A DNA stretch of 64,000 nt from assembly GCA_029433525.1 (NCBI GenBank), contig JAQTIF010000001.1:2046001-2110000 (forward strand). Reading direction: 5' to 3'. Every line of letters starts with the position of its first letter. Position 1 is the stretch's first letter. The stretch comes from Enterobacteriaceae bacterium ESL0689 (GTDB lineage Bacteria; Pseudomonadota; Gammaproteobacteria; Enterobacterales; Enterobacteriaceae). Positions 53,960 through 63,869 of this stretch are shown piece by piece. Both the position numbers and the translations under genes were made by a program. The notes under the pieces are model-generated. The model had not been told where the DNA came from. It ran no database searches and saw only the letters and a program-made list of their open reading frames with translations.

Positions 53960-54150
53960 ACACATCACTACCCCCAGTAAGCAGACGTAATACACCTGCG
54001 TAATCAGGCGCTACGTACAGTAGTAATATGTCTATGGTCTTGCCTGATTGAATTATTTCTTCAACCTGTACGTGCCACGTTTTGACAACGAGTATGTTGA
54101 CACGGACATTTTCTGATTAACAGAAAATTAGCTACTCCCCAATGACGAGG
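53960..54150 (-). promoter_or_regulatory. yybP-ykoY family manganese riboswitch in the mntP leader
   Basis: On the minus strand the leader begins CCTCGTCATTGGGGAGTAGC, the hallmark of the E. coli mntP aptamer, and ends CTTACTGGGGGTAGTGATG. Between these lie hairpins (TTTTCTGTTAATCAGAAAA) and CAGGCAAGACCATAGACATA, which correspond to the L3/P3 region and the expression platform. Mn(II) binding is expected to open the ribosome site and raise mntP translation. Boundaries are by eye. Confidence 0.85.
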
Positions 54151-54659
54151 CCAACTCTAACATATTTTTAGAATATAAAACAACAAAAAGCGTATTTATT
54201 TCATCAGTCAGATGATAACGATTTTTATTTCTATCTACAAATTGCGGATATATCTGAAGTGATGATCAATATATAACCATGGCTATATATCAGTCATTTA
54301 CAGTATTGCGATAAAATAGTACGGGTTATATTTTAATTCTTTATTGCCCATAATAACCCTTCTACGGTGTCATGGTTTATGCCTGTAGCATCTTATTATG
54401 ACGGGATTATCACTGGCCATAATCTATTCCCGACTATTATGGTTGATAGATAAAACTGGCTTGAGAGCGGACTGGATCTGAAAAAGATACCTGATGGAAA
54501 TTATTTCGGGTGGTAAAAAATAAATAGCGTGATGAAGGTTGGTTAATCATGCATCTGAAACCAATCACCATAAGGAAATGCAGTATTATTTTTAACCAAA
54601 GCTGCTAAAGATATTTCCAGTTTAATGTTGTTCTTTGCTATATTTAACTTTCGTTTAAT

Positions 54660-54758
54660 TATGCAGGAGTAGAGGACGTAGTCCACGATATGGATCCCCA
54701 TCGAACGCTTTTCATCATCAGGTATTCCACTCCTGTTGCAGGCGGTTGTGCTTTTTTA
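54660..54758 (+). ncRNA. Structured RNA element in the yoaE leader (possible attenuator or sRNA)
   Basis: CAGGAGT (54664) pairs with ACTCCTG (54729), enclosing a small GGACGTAGTCC hairpin. The element is followed by GCAGGCGGTTGTGCTTTTTT, so it could end a short transcript 70 bases before yoaE. I do not recognise the family. The rest of the 54156-54659 gap is AT-rich with nothing I can support; manXYZ would be here in E. coli. Confidence 0.35.
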
Positions 54759-54826
54759 CTTACCACAATGCTAATTGCCATGTCTGGCAAGGTGATAACG
54801 CTGTCTGTCGTTAACGGGAGTCATAT

Positions 54827-56383
54827 ATGGAATTCTTAATCGACCCCACGCTCTGGATCGGCTTATTCACACTGGTCATTCTTGAGATTGTACTTGGTAT
54901 TGACAACCTGGTTTTTATCGCCATTCTTGCCGATAAACTACCGCCGAAACAACGTGATAAAGCACGATTGAGCGGTCTTTCGCTGGCGTTATTTATGCGT
55001 CTGGGGTTGCTATCCGTCATGTCATGGATGGTGACATTAACGAAACCGCTATTCACAATCGTTGGACACTCTTTTTCCGGGCGTGATTTTATCATGCTGC
55101 TGGGAGGGTTGTTTTTACTGTTTAAAGCCACCACTGAACTGCATGAAAGACTGGAAAATCGCCAGCATGATGCTGAACATGGCAAGGGTTACGCCAGTTT
55201 CTGGATAGTGGTGCTACAAATTGTCGTACTGGATGCCATTTTTTCACTGGATGCGGTGATTACCGCCGTAGGAATGGTGAATAATTTGCCAGTGATGATG
55301 GCTGCGGTAGTCATTGCGATGATATTAATGTTACTGGCCTCAAGACCATTAACGCTCTTCGTCAATCAGCATCCCACCATTGTCGTGCTATGCCTGAGTT
55401 TTCTGCTGATGATTGGCCTCAGTCTGGTGGCGGAAGGGCTGGGCTTTACGATACCCAAAGGCTACCTGTATGCCGCGATTGGTTTCTCAATTATTATCGA
55501 ATTTTTCAACCAGATAGCGCGGCGTAATTTTATTCGTCATCAATCGACATTACCGCTGCGTGCCCGTACCGCAGACGCGATTTTACGTCTGATGGGGGGA
55601 AGTAAAAAAAGTGCCATCAATAGCTATGATGGTGATAATCCAGTTCTGGTGTCTGAAGATGCTTTTGCGGAAGAAGAACGTTATATGATTAACGGTGTTC
55701 TGACACTGGCGCAGCGCTCGTTGCGAACGATGATGACCCCACGCGGAGAAATTAGCTGGGTGGATGCTGAACAAAGTAAAGAAGAGATCCGCCGTCAGTT
55801 ACTCTCTTCACCACACAGTTTATTTCCGGTGTGTCGGGGAGAACTGGATGAAATTATCGGGATTGTACGGGCAAAAGATCTGCTGGTAGTACTGGAAGCA
55901 GGAGAGAGTATTGCCGCGCTGGCCTTAGCATCTCCCGCCATTGTGGTGCCAGAGACTCTGGGGCCGATTAATCTGTTAGGTGTATTACGTCGTGCTCGTG
56001 GTAGTTTCGTGATTGTCACTAATGAATTTGGTGTCGTACAAGGATTAGTAACACCGCTGGATGTTCTGGAAGCGATCGCCGGTGAGTTTCCTGATGCCGA
56101 TGAAACCCCGGAAATCATTGTTGACGGTGATGGCTGGCTGATTAAAGGCACCACAGACTTACATACTTTACAGCAATTAACCGGGCTCGATAACATCATC
56201 AAAGATGATGAGGATATTGCTACTGTTGCTGGATTAATTATCGCGATAAAGGGCCATATCCCGCGCACTGGTGATGTAGTGGAGCAAGGGGCATTGCAAT
56301 TTACTATTCTGGAAGCCAATGACTACCGTGTCGATCTGGTACGTGTTGTCAGGGCGCAACCCGATAGCGGTGAAGATGAATAA
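54827..56383 (+). CDS. yoaE: TerC/CBS/CorC-domain inner membrane protein YoaE
   Basis: The 518-residue protein has a TerC-type membrane domain of about seven helices (residues 1-230, with [18 protein letters not shown] and [18 protein letters not shown], both holding acidic metal-binding residues), then a CBS pair ([49 protein letters not shown]) and a C-terminal CorC/HlyC domain ([16 protein letters not shown]). Members are thought to export Mn or other metal ions, perhaps during protein metalation; the function in E. coli is not proven. GGGAGTCATAT precedes the ATG. It lies near mntP, which may be more than coincidence. Confidence 0.93.
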   Translation: MEFLIDPTLWIGLFTLVILEIVLGIDNLVFIAILADKLPPKQRDKARLSGLSLALFMRLGLLSVMSWMVTLTKPLFTIVGHSFSGRDFIMLLGGLFLLFKATTELHERLENRQHDAEHGKGYASFWIVVLQIVVLDAIFSLDAVITAVGMVNNLPVMMAAVVIAMILMLLASRPLTLFVNQHPTIVVLCLSFLLMIGLSLVAEGLGFTIPKGYLYAAIGFSIIIEFFNQIARRNFIRHQSTLPLRARTADAILRLMGGSKKSAINSYDGDNPVLVSEDAFAEEERYMINGVLTLAQRSLRTMMTPRGEISWVDAEQSKEEIRRQLLSSPHSLFPVCRGELDEIIGIVRAKDLLVVLEAGESIAALALASPAIVVPETLGPINLLGVLRRARGSFVIVTNEFGVVQGLVTPLDVLEAIAGEFPDADETPEIIVDGDGWLIKGTTDLHTLQQLTGLDNIIKDDEDIATVAGLIIAIKGHIPRTGDVVEQGALQFTILEANDYRVDLVRVVRAQPDSGEDE

Positions 56384-56422
56384 ATATGCTGCCATGAATA
56401 GGTTTACATGACAGCATGACAC

Positions 56423-56452
56423 AAGGAAGAAAAGCGCTTTTTTCTTCCTTTG
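56423..56452. terminator. Bidirectional terminator between yoaE and sdaA
   Basis: AAGGAAGAAAAGCGC pairs with the following CTTTTTTCTTCCTT. The A-rich and T-rich arms give a U run on both strands, suiting the convergent pair. Confidence 0.8.
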
Positions 56453-56464
56453 TCAGGGGGATAA

Positions 56465-57829
56465 TTAGTCACACTGTACTTTGATGGCCAGGCCACCACG
56501 AGACGTTTCCCGGTATTTCGCATTCATGTCTTTTCCTGTCTCGTACATGGTTTCAATCACTTTATCAAGAGAGACACGCGCTTCGCTGGTACGACGCATA
56601 GCCATACGGGCAGCATTAATGGCCTTAACAGCGGCGATGGCGTTACGTTCGATGCAGGGAACCTGAACCTGGCCTGCGACCGGATCACATGTCAGGCCAA
56701 GATTATGCTCCATACCAATCTCTGCCGCACCACAAACCTGCTCCGGGCTGGCACCGAGGATTTCGGCCAGTCCCGCAGCGGCCATAGAACAGGCAACCCC
56801 CACCTCGCCCTGGCAGCCGACTTCTGCGCCAGAAATAGACGCGTTCATTTTATATAAAGCGCCAATCGAACCGGATGCCATAAAATAACGTATCGAGATA
56901 TCCGGACTGACCGTTTCAATAAAGTGATCATAATAGGCCAGTACCGCCGGAACAATGCCACAGGCACCATTGGTTGGCGCGGTGACCACCCGTCCGCCAG
57001 CGGCATTTTCTTCACTGACCGCAAGCGCGAACATATTCACCCAGTCAACCACGTTCATCGGGTCGCTGGACAATTTATCGCTGGCGACCAGCTGGCGACG
57101 CAATGCAGAAGCACGGCGCGGAACACGCAAGGGGCCAGGTAAAATACCTTCGGTATTAATGCCACGATCAATGCAGGCCAGCATGGTTTGCCAGACATGA
57201 TTGAAATAATCGGTGATCTCATTTCTGCTATGCAGTGCCAGCTCATTTTGCAGTACCAGACCAGAAACTGACAGTCCGCTTTCTTTGCAATATGCCAACA
57301 ATTCTCGGGCTGAATGAAACGGGTAGGGGACAGGCTGTTGATCGGTATTTTCTTTGCCAAAATTCATTTCATCAACAATAAAACCCCCACCGATAGAGTA
57401 GTATGTCTTACAGTAGATCTCTTTATCATTGGCCCATGCATGCAATGTCATACCGTTTTCATGCAGCGGCAGATTATCGTGACGAAAACGCATGCCATCG
57501 CCTTGTGGAAAATCAACTTCATGTTGTCCCTGTGCCAGGAGTAAACGGCCACGTGTTGTCACATCCTCAATGAACGCGGGTATGGCATCAATATCGACAG
57601 TGTCTGGCTGATAACCGGCCAGCCCCATAATGATCGCAATGTCGGTATGGTGACCTTTACCCGTGAGTGACAGGGAACCATAGACATCGACCGCTATACG
57701 TGTGACATCATTCAGTAATCCCTTTGCGATCAGTTCATCGACAAACTGTTTACCGGCTTTCATCGGACCAACAGTATGAGAGGATGAAGGGCCAATGCCC
57801 ACTTTGAACATATCGAACAGGCTAATCAA
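56465..57829 (-). CDS. sdaA: L-serine deaminase I
   Basis: The 454-residue iron-sulfur enzyme converts L-serine to pyruvate and ammonia. The N-terminal domain begins MISLFDMFKVGIGPSSSHTV with the serine-binding GPSSSHTVGP. Cluster cysteines are in TNGACGIVPA, GCQGEVGVACSMAAAG and LGLTCDPVAGQVQVPCIERN. The sequence ends GGLAIKVQCD. In E. coli nudL and pabB lie upstream of yoaH on the same side; neither is present. Confidence 0.97.
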   Translation of the reverse strand: MISLFDMFKVGIGPSSSHTVGPMKAGKQFVDELIAKGLLNDVTRIAVDVYGSLSLTGKGHHTDIAIIMGLAGYQPDTVDIDAIPAFIEDVTTRGRLLLAQGQHEVDFPQGDGMRFRHDNLPLHENGMTLHAWANDKEIYCKTYYSIGGGFIVDEMNFGKENTDQQPVPYPFHSARELLAYCKESGLSVSGLVLQNELALHSRNEITDYFNHVWQTMLACIDRGINTEGILPGPLRVPRRASALRRQLVASDKLSSDPMNVVDWVNMFALAVSEENAAGGRVVTAPTNGACGIVPAVLAYYDHFIETVSPDISIRYFMASGSIGALYKMNASISGAEVGCQGEVGVACSMAAAGLAEILGASPEQVCGAAEIGMEHNLGLTCDPVAGQVQVPCIERNAIAAVKAINAARMAMRRTSEARVSLDKVIETMYETGKDMNAKYRETSRGGLAIKVQCD

Positions 57830-57959
57830 GGTACAACTCCTGGTATAGCAATAAAGAGGTAATCACTGCGCATAGTGTAAGAGAAATCCCTGTCATCAGC
57901 ATCATGGAGCAGCGGATTTTGCTTAATGAAGCATAAAAAAATAACCCTATGAAACAAGC

Positions 57960-58050
57960 CTGTTAATAAGAGTTATTTCATCAGGCTAATTTACTGGCCA
58001 TTTGGGCCTTTGGCCGTGCCCAAAATTGAGAAGCTGAATGCTGGTATATC
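57960..58050. repeat. Family A repeat, degenerate partial copy
   Basis: TAATAAGAGTTATTTCATCA, GGCTAATTTACTGGCCATTT and GGCCGTGCCCAAAATTGAG follow the left half of the family. It sits in the 270-base gap between sdaA and yoaH where nudL-pabB are found in E. coli. Confidence 0.6.
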
Positions 58051-58102
58051 GATGCGATAACATGAAATAATAGACTACACCTTCCTGTAACCGGAGTGAA
58101 TT

Positions 58103-58285
58103 ATGTTTTCAGGTTTACCTGCACTGAACCATGAGCAGCAACAAAAAGCAGTAGAACGCATCCAGCAGCTCATGGCTAACGGTATGAGTAGCGGCGAGGC
58201 CATTGCTCAGGTCGCCCGTGAACTGCGCGCCACGCATACTGGCGAACAGGTGGTGGCGCGTTTTAGTGATGATGATAACGAATAG
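58103..58285 (+). CDS. yoaH: UPF0181 family protein YoaH
   Basis: The 60-residue protein has the family core [20 protein letters not shown] and [13 protein letters not shown], and ends in an acidic DDDNE tail. The function is unknown. CCGGAGTGAATT precedes the ATG. Its TAG stop directly abuts the stop of the convergent yoaB with no base between. Confidence 0.92.
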   Translation: MFSGLPALNHEQQQKAVERIQQLMANGMSSGEAIAQVARELRATHTGEQVVARFSDDDNE

Positions 58286-58630
58286 TTACTGTGCAGCAAT
58301 AATTTTAATTTCTACCTTATATTGCGGGTCCATTAACGCTGCCTGCACCGTACAACGCACCGGAGCGTGTCCGGCGATAACCCAGGCATCCCACGCCTGG
58401 TTCATGGCCGCAAAATCACGTTTATCGGCAAGAAAAATGGTGGCGTCAAGAATACGGGATTTATCGCTGCCTTGTTTTGCCAGTATCGCGTCAATCTGTG
58501 CCAGGGTATCGGCGGTTTGCGCAAAAGCGTCAGCATCAGTACAGGACGGCACAGCGGTATAGTAAATAGTCTGATTATAAATAACCACATCAGACCAACG
58601 GGCCTCAGCATCAATACGGGTAATCGTCAT
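58286..58630 (-). CDS. yoaB: RidA family protein YoaB
   Basis: The 114-residue YjgF/YER057c/UK114 fold protein shows WSDVVIYNQTIYYTAVPS, TLAQIDAILAKQGSDKSRIL and APVRCTVQAALMDPQYKVEI. The RidA-type catalytic Arg is in the PVRCTVQ segment. RidA proteins hydrolyse reactive enamine/imine intermediates from PLP enzymes; YoaB belongs to a subgroup whose activity is less clear. It is divergent from yoaA across about 135 bases. Confidence 0.92.
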   Translation of the reverse strand: MTITRIDAEARWSDVVIYNQTIYYTAVPSCTDADAFAQTADTLAQIDAILAKQGSDKSRILDATIFLADKRDFAAMNQAWDAWVIAGHAPVRCTVQAALMDPQYKVEIKIIAAQ

Positions 58631-58766
58631 TCTCTTTCCTCTCTCACGACATAACGGGCTGACTGCGGCAAGACTGCCACAATGTTTTCACCCTGTCACT
58701 CACTGGGCTGGTGAAATGCCGTTCTCCCTGACATAATCGCTGTCCGGATAATCAGGTGAGAGCATT

Positions 58767-60686
58767 GTGAACGACGATTTTGCAGCAGATGGCCAGTTGG
58801 CCAGCGTCATCCGGGGATTTAAACCGCGAGAGCCACAGCGCCAGATGGCGCAGGCGGTGACTCAGGCGATAAACACTACGCAAACGCTGGTGGTGGAAGC
58901 GGGAACAGGAACGGGCAAAACATACGCTTATCTGGTACCGGCACTGCGTTGCGGAAAAAAAGTGATTATCTCAACCGGATCGAAAGCCTTACAGGATCAG
59001 CTCTATAACCGTGATCTCCCGGTGGTGGCTAATGCACTTCATTTCACCGGCAAACGGGCGCTTCTGAAAGGGCGGGCCAACTATCTGTGCCTCGAGCGTC
59101 TGGAACAACAAGTCATCAGCGGCGGAGATTTACCCGCCGCCATATTGAGTGATGTGGTTCTGTTACGCTCATGGGCGAATCAGACCGAAGAGGGGGATAT
59201 CAGCACCTGTAGTTGTGTGGCTGAAGACTCTCCGGTCTGGCCATTGGTGACCAGTAATAACGATAACTGTCTGGGGGGCGATTGCCCGCGGTACGATGCC
59301 TGCTTTGTGGTCAAAGCGCGTCAGAAAGCGATGGCATCTGATATCGTGGTGGTTAATCATCATCTGTTTCTTGCCGATATGGTCGTTAAAGAGCGTGGTT
59401 TTGCTGAGCTTATCCCGGATGCAGATGTGATGGTTTTTGATGAGGCTCATCAGTTACCGGATATCGCCAGCCACTATTTTGGTCAGTCACTTTCCAGTCG
59501 TCAGTTACTGGATCTGGCGAAAGATATCACCCTGGCCTGGTGCACGGATCTGAAAGATACCCAACAATTGCAAAAATGTGCTGACCGTCTGGCACAAAGT
59601 ACACTGGATTTCCGTTTACAGTTAGGCGAATCGGGATATCGGGGGAATCTGCGCGAATTACTGGCCAGCCACTCCCTCCAGCGATCCCTTTTATTGCTGG
59701 ATGACGCCCTGGAGTTATGCTACGAGGTGGCAAAATTATCGCTCGGACGTTCGGCCTTGCTGGACGCTGCTTTTGAGCGTACCACCACCTATCGCACACG
59801 TCTGAAACGTTTACAGGAGATTAACCAGCCCGGTTTCAGCTACTGGTACGAATGTACCGCGCGCCATTTCACTCTGGCGATAACGCCGCTGACAGTGGCG
59901 GAAAAATTCAAAGAGGTGATGGCGCAAAAACCCGGTAGCTGGATTTTTACTTCAGCGACGCTCTCGGTGAATGATGATTTGGGCCATTTTACCCGTCGTC
60001 TTGGCATCGAAACGGCAGCTTCTCTGTTGTTGCCGAGCCCATTTGATTATGCGAATCAGGCGCTGCTTTGCGTACCGCGTCATCTTCCGTTACCCAATCA
60101 GCCGGGGGCAGCGCGTCAGTTAGCGACGATACTGAAACCGCTGATCGAGGCAAACCAGGGGCGCTGTTTTATGCTCTGTACCTCTCACGCGATGATGCGC
60201 GAACTGGCCGGGCACTTTCGTGCGATTCTGAATTTACCGGTTTTACTGCAGGGTGAAACCAGCAAAGGGCAGTTATTGCAACAATTTATCAATGCGGGCA
60301 ATGCCTTGCTTGTTGCGACCAGCAGCTTCTGGGAGGGGGTTGATGTTCGGGGTGACGCATTATCACTGGTCATTATTGATAAACTGCCCTTTACCTCTCC
60401 CGGCGACCCGTTACTAAAAGCCCACATGGAAGATTGTCGTTTGCGCGGTGGCGATCCTTTTGATGAAGTGCAGCTTCCGGATGCGGTTATTACTCTCAAG
60501 CAAGGCGTCGGGCGGTTGATTCGTGATATTGATGATCGGGGTGTACTGGTTATTTGTGATAACCGCCTGGTGATGCGTCCCTATGGTGCTGTGTTCCTGG
60601 CCAGTCTGCCGCCGATGCCACGAACCCGCGATATTCACCGTGCGACACGCTTTCTCGCGATCTCCGCGTCGGGTAATCTGGCGTAA
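58767..60686 (+). CDS. yoaA: XPD/DinG-type DNA helicase YoaA
   Basis: The 639-residue superfamily 2 helicase starts at GTG with GGTGAG upstream. It has Walker A EAGTGTGKT near residue 46, four iron-sulfur cysteines (NYLC, TCSC, NCLGGDCPRYDACF), DEAH box VFDEAHQLPD near residue 225, and helicase motifs V-VI in LQGETSKGQLLQQF, SSFWEGVDVRGD and KQGVGRLIRD. YoaA pairs with the HolC subunit of the polymerase III clamp loader and repairs stalled forks; it is needed for tolerance of azidothymidine. Confidence 0.96.
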   Translation: MNDDFAADGQLASVIRGFKPREPQRQMAQAVTQAINTTQTLVVEAGTGTGKTYAYLVPALRCGKKVIISTGSKALQDQLYNRDLPVVANALHFTGKRALLKGRANYLCLERLEQQVISGGDLPAAILSDVVLLRSWANQTEEGDISTCSCVAEDSPVWPLVTSNNDNCLGGDCPRYDACFVVKARQKAMASDIVVVNHHLFLADMVVKERGFAELIPDADVMVFDEAHQLPDIASHYFGQSLSSRQLLDLAKDITLAWCTDLKDTQQLQKCADRLAQSTLDFRLQLGESGYRGNLRELLASHSLQRSLLLLDDALELCYEVAKLSLGRSALLDAAFERTTTYRTRLKRLQEINQPGFSYWYECTARHFTLAITPLTVAEKFKEVMAQKPGSWIFTSATLSVNDDLGHFTRRLGIETAASLLLPSPFDYANQALLCVPRHLPLPNQPGAARQLATILKPLIEANQGRCFMLCTSHAMMRELAGHFRAILNLPVLLQGETSKGQLLQQFINAGNALLVATSSFWEGVDVRGDALSLVIIDKLPFTSPGDPLLKAHMEDCRLRGGDPFDEVQLPDAVITLKQGVGRLIRDIDDRGVLVICDNRLVMRPYGAVFLASLPPMPRTRDIHRATRFLAISASGNLA

Positions 60687-60744
60687 TATATGATAAGGTA
60701 TGCGCCATTTTTAGCAATCAGCGATAGCGGGAATGCAATAAATC

Positions 60745-61437
60745 ATGCGAATTTTAGCGCTTGATACTGCTACTGAAGCCTGTTCGGTAGCACTGTGGAA
60801 TGAAGGTATCCAGGGGGCGCGCTTTGAAATTTGTCCCCGTGAACATACACAACGTATTTTGCCGCTGGTGCAGGATATTCTGACAGAAAACCATATTGCA
60901 CTCACTGAGCTTGATGCGCTGGCATTTGGCCGTGGGCCAGGCAGTTTCACTGGTGTCCGGATTGGCATTGGCATTGCGCAAGGGCTGGCGCTGGGTGCTG
61001 AACTCCCCATGATCGGTGTCTCGACGCTGGCGACGCTGGCTCAGGGGGCGTGGCGAAAAACCGGCATACCCCGGGTACTGACTGCGATTGACGCCCGGAT
61101 GGGCGAAGTTTACTGGGCAGAATATCAGCGCGATGAACAGGGGATCTGGCACGGCGAAGCGAGCGAAACGGTGCTGACGCCAGAGGCCGTTAGCCAGCGC
61201 CTGCAACAACTGGACGGCCAGTGGGCAATAGCGGGTACAGGCTGGCAGGCCTGGCCTGAACTGGCGAAGGCGTCTACGCTGATATTAACAGAGAGCGAAG
61301 TATTGCTACCGGCCGCTGAAGAGATGTTGCCGTTAGCCTGCCATCTGTTTGCCAGTGGCAAAGCCGTAGCGGTTGAGCAGGCTGAGCCCGTTTATTTACG
61401 TAACGAAGTCGCGTGGAAGAAACTACCAGGACGGTAA
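60745..61437 (+). CDS. tsaB: tRNA threonylcarbamoyladenosine protein TsaB
   Basis: The 230-residue ASKHA-fold protein begins [17 protein letters not shown], and shows [15 protein letters not shown] and [20 protein letters not shown] near residue 58. It is the partner that holds TsaD (and TsaE) in the complex making t6A37 on ANN-decoding tRNAs. Its ATG lies about 60 bases after yoaA. It ends [11 protein letters not shown] as in E. coli. Confidence 0.95.
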   Translation: MRILALDTATEACSVALWNEGIQGARFEICPREHTQRILPLVQDILTENHIALTELDALAFGRGPGSFTGVRIGIGIAQGLALGAELPMIGVSTLATLAQGAWRKTGIPRVLTAIDARMGEVYWAEYQRDEQGIWHGEASETVLTPEAVSQRLQQLDGQWAIAGTGWQAWPELAKASTLILTESEVLLPAAEEMLPLACHLFASGKAVAVEQAEPVYLRNEVAWKKLPGR

Positions 61438-61473
61438 TCAGTTTCAGTCACATCGACTGAGAAAAGAAAGAGC

Positions 61474-62058
61474 ATGATGGCGAGACAAAGCAAAACAGGA
61501 TGCTGGCTTCTGGCTGGCGTGATTATCACCGCATTAAGTGGCTGCGTATCTGTGCCGGATGTGATTAAAGGCTCCAGCCCAACACCACAGCAGGATTTAG
61601 CCCAGGTGATGGCCGACCCGTCGCGTTATACCGGGACAGAGTCCCGTTTTGGTGGTCGGGTCGTCAGTGTGCAGAATCTGCCAGGCGAAACACGTCTGGA
61701 AATTGCCACACTTCCTCTTGACAGTGGTGCAAGACCGGTTCTGAATGTACCTTCACGTGGACGTATTATGGCCGATGTCCACGGCTTCCTTGAACCGGTC
61801 GATTTCAATGGTCAGTTAGTGACAGTGGTTGGCCCGATCAACGGTGTTGTCACGGGGACAATTGGCCATACCCCTTATTCATTTATACTGATTAACGCCA
61901 CAGGCTATAAACGCTGGAATGTCGTCCAGCAAGTGGTGATACCACCGCAGCCGATGATGCCCTGGCTCTATGGCTCACGCCCGTGGGATTATGGTTACGG
62001 TGCATGGGGATGGTATAACCCGGGGCCAGCGGAAGTCAGGGATGTTGTGACGGAGTAG
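61474..62058 (+). CDS. yeaY: Slp-family outer membrane lipoprotein YeaY
   Basis: The protein of up to 194 residues (a second Met at position 2 is equally good) has a lipoprotein signal with lipobox ALSGC, Cys at about residue 24. The Slp domain follows: [39 protein letters not shown] and [13 protein letters not shown]. It ends in a Trp/Tyr/Gly-rich tail ([18 protein letters not shown]). E. coli YeaY is sigma-E/stress-associated and its function is unknown. In E. coli fadD follows; here a repeat and rnd follow instead. Confidence 0.92.
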   Translation: MMARQSKTGCWLLAGVIITALSGCVSVPDVIKGSSPTPQQDLAQVMADPSRYTGTESRFGGRVVSVQNLPGETRLEIATLPLDSGARPVLNVPSRGRIMADVHGFLEPVDFNGQLVTVVGPINGVVTGTIGHTPYSFILINATGYKRWNVVQQVVIPPQPMMPWLYGSRPWDYGYGAWGWYNPGPAEVRDVVTE

Positions 62059-62069
62059 TGCCTGGCGTC

Positions 62070-62153
62070 CATCCCATCAGACATAGCCAGTTTCGGCACT
62101 GCCAGCCGCCAGAATGGCCGGTAAAATAGCCTGATGGGCCAGGTTCTTCATTA
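62070..62153. repeat. Family A repeat, reverse orientation, internally deleted
   Basis: CCATCCCATCAGACATAGCC at the left and AATGGCCGGTAAAATAGCCTG, then ATGGGCCAGG at the right are the family ends with most of the middle missing. It lies at the place of the missing fadD. Confidence 0.65.
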
Positions 62154-62262
62154 CCGCAAGGGGGCGCTATCGCGGTGGTGACTGAAATAATAAATACTGA
62201 CAGAGTGTCAGATACGCTGGCGATGCTGGCGTTTTTACCAGGCGAAGCTAAGAGAATATAAT

Positions 62263-63384
62263 TTGGATTATCAGATAATTACCACCGATGATGACCTCCG
62301 CACGGTTTGTGAAGCGGCAAGTCAGGCGGCAGCCATTGCGCTGGATAGTGAATTTGTCCGCATCCGAACTTACTATCCGCAATTGGGACTATTGCAGCTG
62401 TTTGACGGCCAAACAGTCTCACTGATTGATCCGCTGGCTATTAGCGACTGGGCGCCGATGCGCGACTTGCTGTTAAATAATGACGTCGTTAAGTATCTGC
62501 ACGCGGGGAGTGAAGATTTAGAAGTATTTCTCAATACCCTCGGTCTGATGCCACAACCGTTGATTGATACCCAGATACTGGCTGCTTTTTGTGGTCATCC
62601 CCTGTCATGGGGATTTGCCGCAATGGTGGAGGCCTATTCCGGTGTCGTACTGGATAAAAGCGAGTCACGAACCGACTGGCTGGCCCGACCATTAACCGCG
62701 CGACAGTGCGAATATGCCGCAGCGGATGTCTGGTATCTGTTGCCAGTCGCCCGCCAGTTAATGGACGAAATCAGCGCAACGGGCTGGTTATCCGCCGCGC
62801 TGGATGAGTGTCATTTGCAGCAACAACGTCGCCAGGAAGTGCCGGACCCGGCACAGGCATGGCGTGATATTGCCAGTGCATGGCAGTTACGTCCTCGTCA
62901 GCTGGCCTGCCTGCAACTGCTGGCAGAGTGGCGGCTGCATAACGCACGTGATCGCGATATCGCCGTTAATTTTATCGTTCGTGAAGAACATCTCTGGCGT
63001 ATCGCACGCTATATGCCGCGCACGACGGGAGATCTGGCGAGCCTGGGGATATCCGGAAATGAGATCCGTTTTCACGGCAAGGTTCTGTTAAGTCTGGTGG
63101 CAAAAGCGCAGGCATTACCGGAAGAGGCACTGCCGCCACCACTCCAGAATCTCGCTGATATGGCCGGTTATCGCTCGTTATTCAAAGGCATTAAAACACT
63201 GGTGCAGACGGTCAGTGATGAACAGGGATTGAGTAGCGGTTTACTGGCATCAAGGCGACAGATTAATCAGCTACTTAACTGGCACTGGCAGTTAAAACGC
63301 CGGGACACTTTACCGGAATTACTTTCTGGCTGGCGTGGCGAGCTACTGGCTGAGCGCCTGAAAAAGTTATTAGCGGAGTCATAA
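62263..63384 (+). CDS. rnd: Ribonuclease D
   Basis: The 373-residue 3'-5' exoribonuclease trims tRNA precursors. The start is TTG at 62263, as in E. coli where the rnd UUG start is established. DEDD residues lie in ALDSEFVRIRTY (Asp28, Glu30), HAGSEDLEVFL (Asp near 85) and QCEYAAADVWYLLPVA (Tyr/Asp near 155). The first HRDC domain begins near residue 210 (LRPRQLACLQLLAEWR) and a second, weaker one ends the protein. A GAGAATATAA region precedes the start. fadD, normally just upstream, is absent. Confidence 0.96.
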   Translation: MDYQIITTDDDLRTVCEAASQAAAIALDSEFVRIRTYYPQLGLLQLFDGQTVSLIDPLAISDWAPMRDLLLNNDVVKYLHAGSEDLEVFLNTLGLMPQPLIDTQILAAFCGHPLSWGFAAMVEAYSGVVLDKSESRTDWLARPLTARQCEYAAADVWYLLPVARQLMDEISATGWLSAALDECHLQQQRRQEVPDPAQAWRDIASAWQLRPRQLACLQLLAEWRLHNARDRDIAVNFIVREEHLWRIARYMPRTTGDLASLGISGNEIRFHGKVLLSLVAKAQALPEEALPPPLQNLADMAGYRSLFKGIKTLVQTVSDEQGLSSGLLASRRQINQLLNWHWQLKRRDTLPELLSGWRGELLAERLKKLLAES

Positions 63385-63417
63385 TAACTCTCCGGTGATA
63401 ACGTTTTTTACAGGCTC

Positions 63418-63798
63418 TTAGTGGATTTGCAGTTGACCGGCACTATCGACGCTGACAGAGAAGCTTGATTCGACTAAATGATCTGCCACCTTTGGGGCAC
63501 TGATATTCCAGTAGATAAAATAATATAGCCCTGGCTGGGGTATGAGATTAAATAAAGGCAGACATTGACCTTTCGTGACATAGATCGGCTTATCATCAAA
63601 AAAGTTAATCAGAAGGCTGCTTTTATGACTGTAGATCTGCACTGCAGTGATCCGTTCACTGGGTTGCAAAGGTGATATCACACAAACCTGATTATCTTTG
63701 ATAATCGCTGTTGCGTGTTCACTTGCAACCATCCGATCGCCAGGGCCTGGACAACCGGTTAATAAAAACAGCGCAATAAATAAACTATATTTTTTCAT
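63418..63798 (-). CDS. Small periplasmic lipoprotein, putative T6SS-immunity type
   Basis: The 126-residue protein starts MKKYSLFIALFLLTGCPGPG: a lipoprotein signal with lipobox LLTGC, Cys at 16. The CPGPGDR motif after the lipid site and the later EHATAIIKDNQVCVISP, FDDKPIYVTKGQCLP and YYFIYWNISAP describe a beta-rich domain with two cysteines. This is the pattern of small enterobacterial lipoproteins often annotated as putative type VI secretion immunity proteins; no effector or T6SS gene is visible here. The frame extends upstream, but the ATG at 63798 begins the signal peptide. A paralogue follows upstream in tandem. Confidence 0.65.
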   Translation of the reverse strand: MKKYSLFIALFLLTGCPGPGDRMVASEHATAIIKDNQVCVISPLQPSERITAVQIYSHKSSLLINFFDDKPIYVTKGQCLPLFNLIPQPGLYYFIYWNISAPKVADHLVESSFSVSVDSAGQLQIH

Positions 63799-63869
63799 GA
63801 CTTTCTCCTGGTCACGACTTACCTTTACCACTGTATTTATCTGCAAGCACATCAGTGCTATTCTATTTG

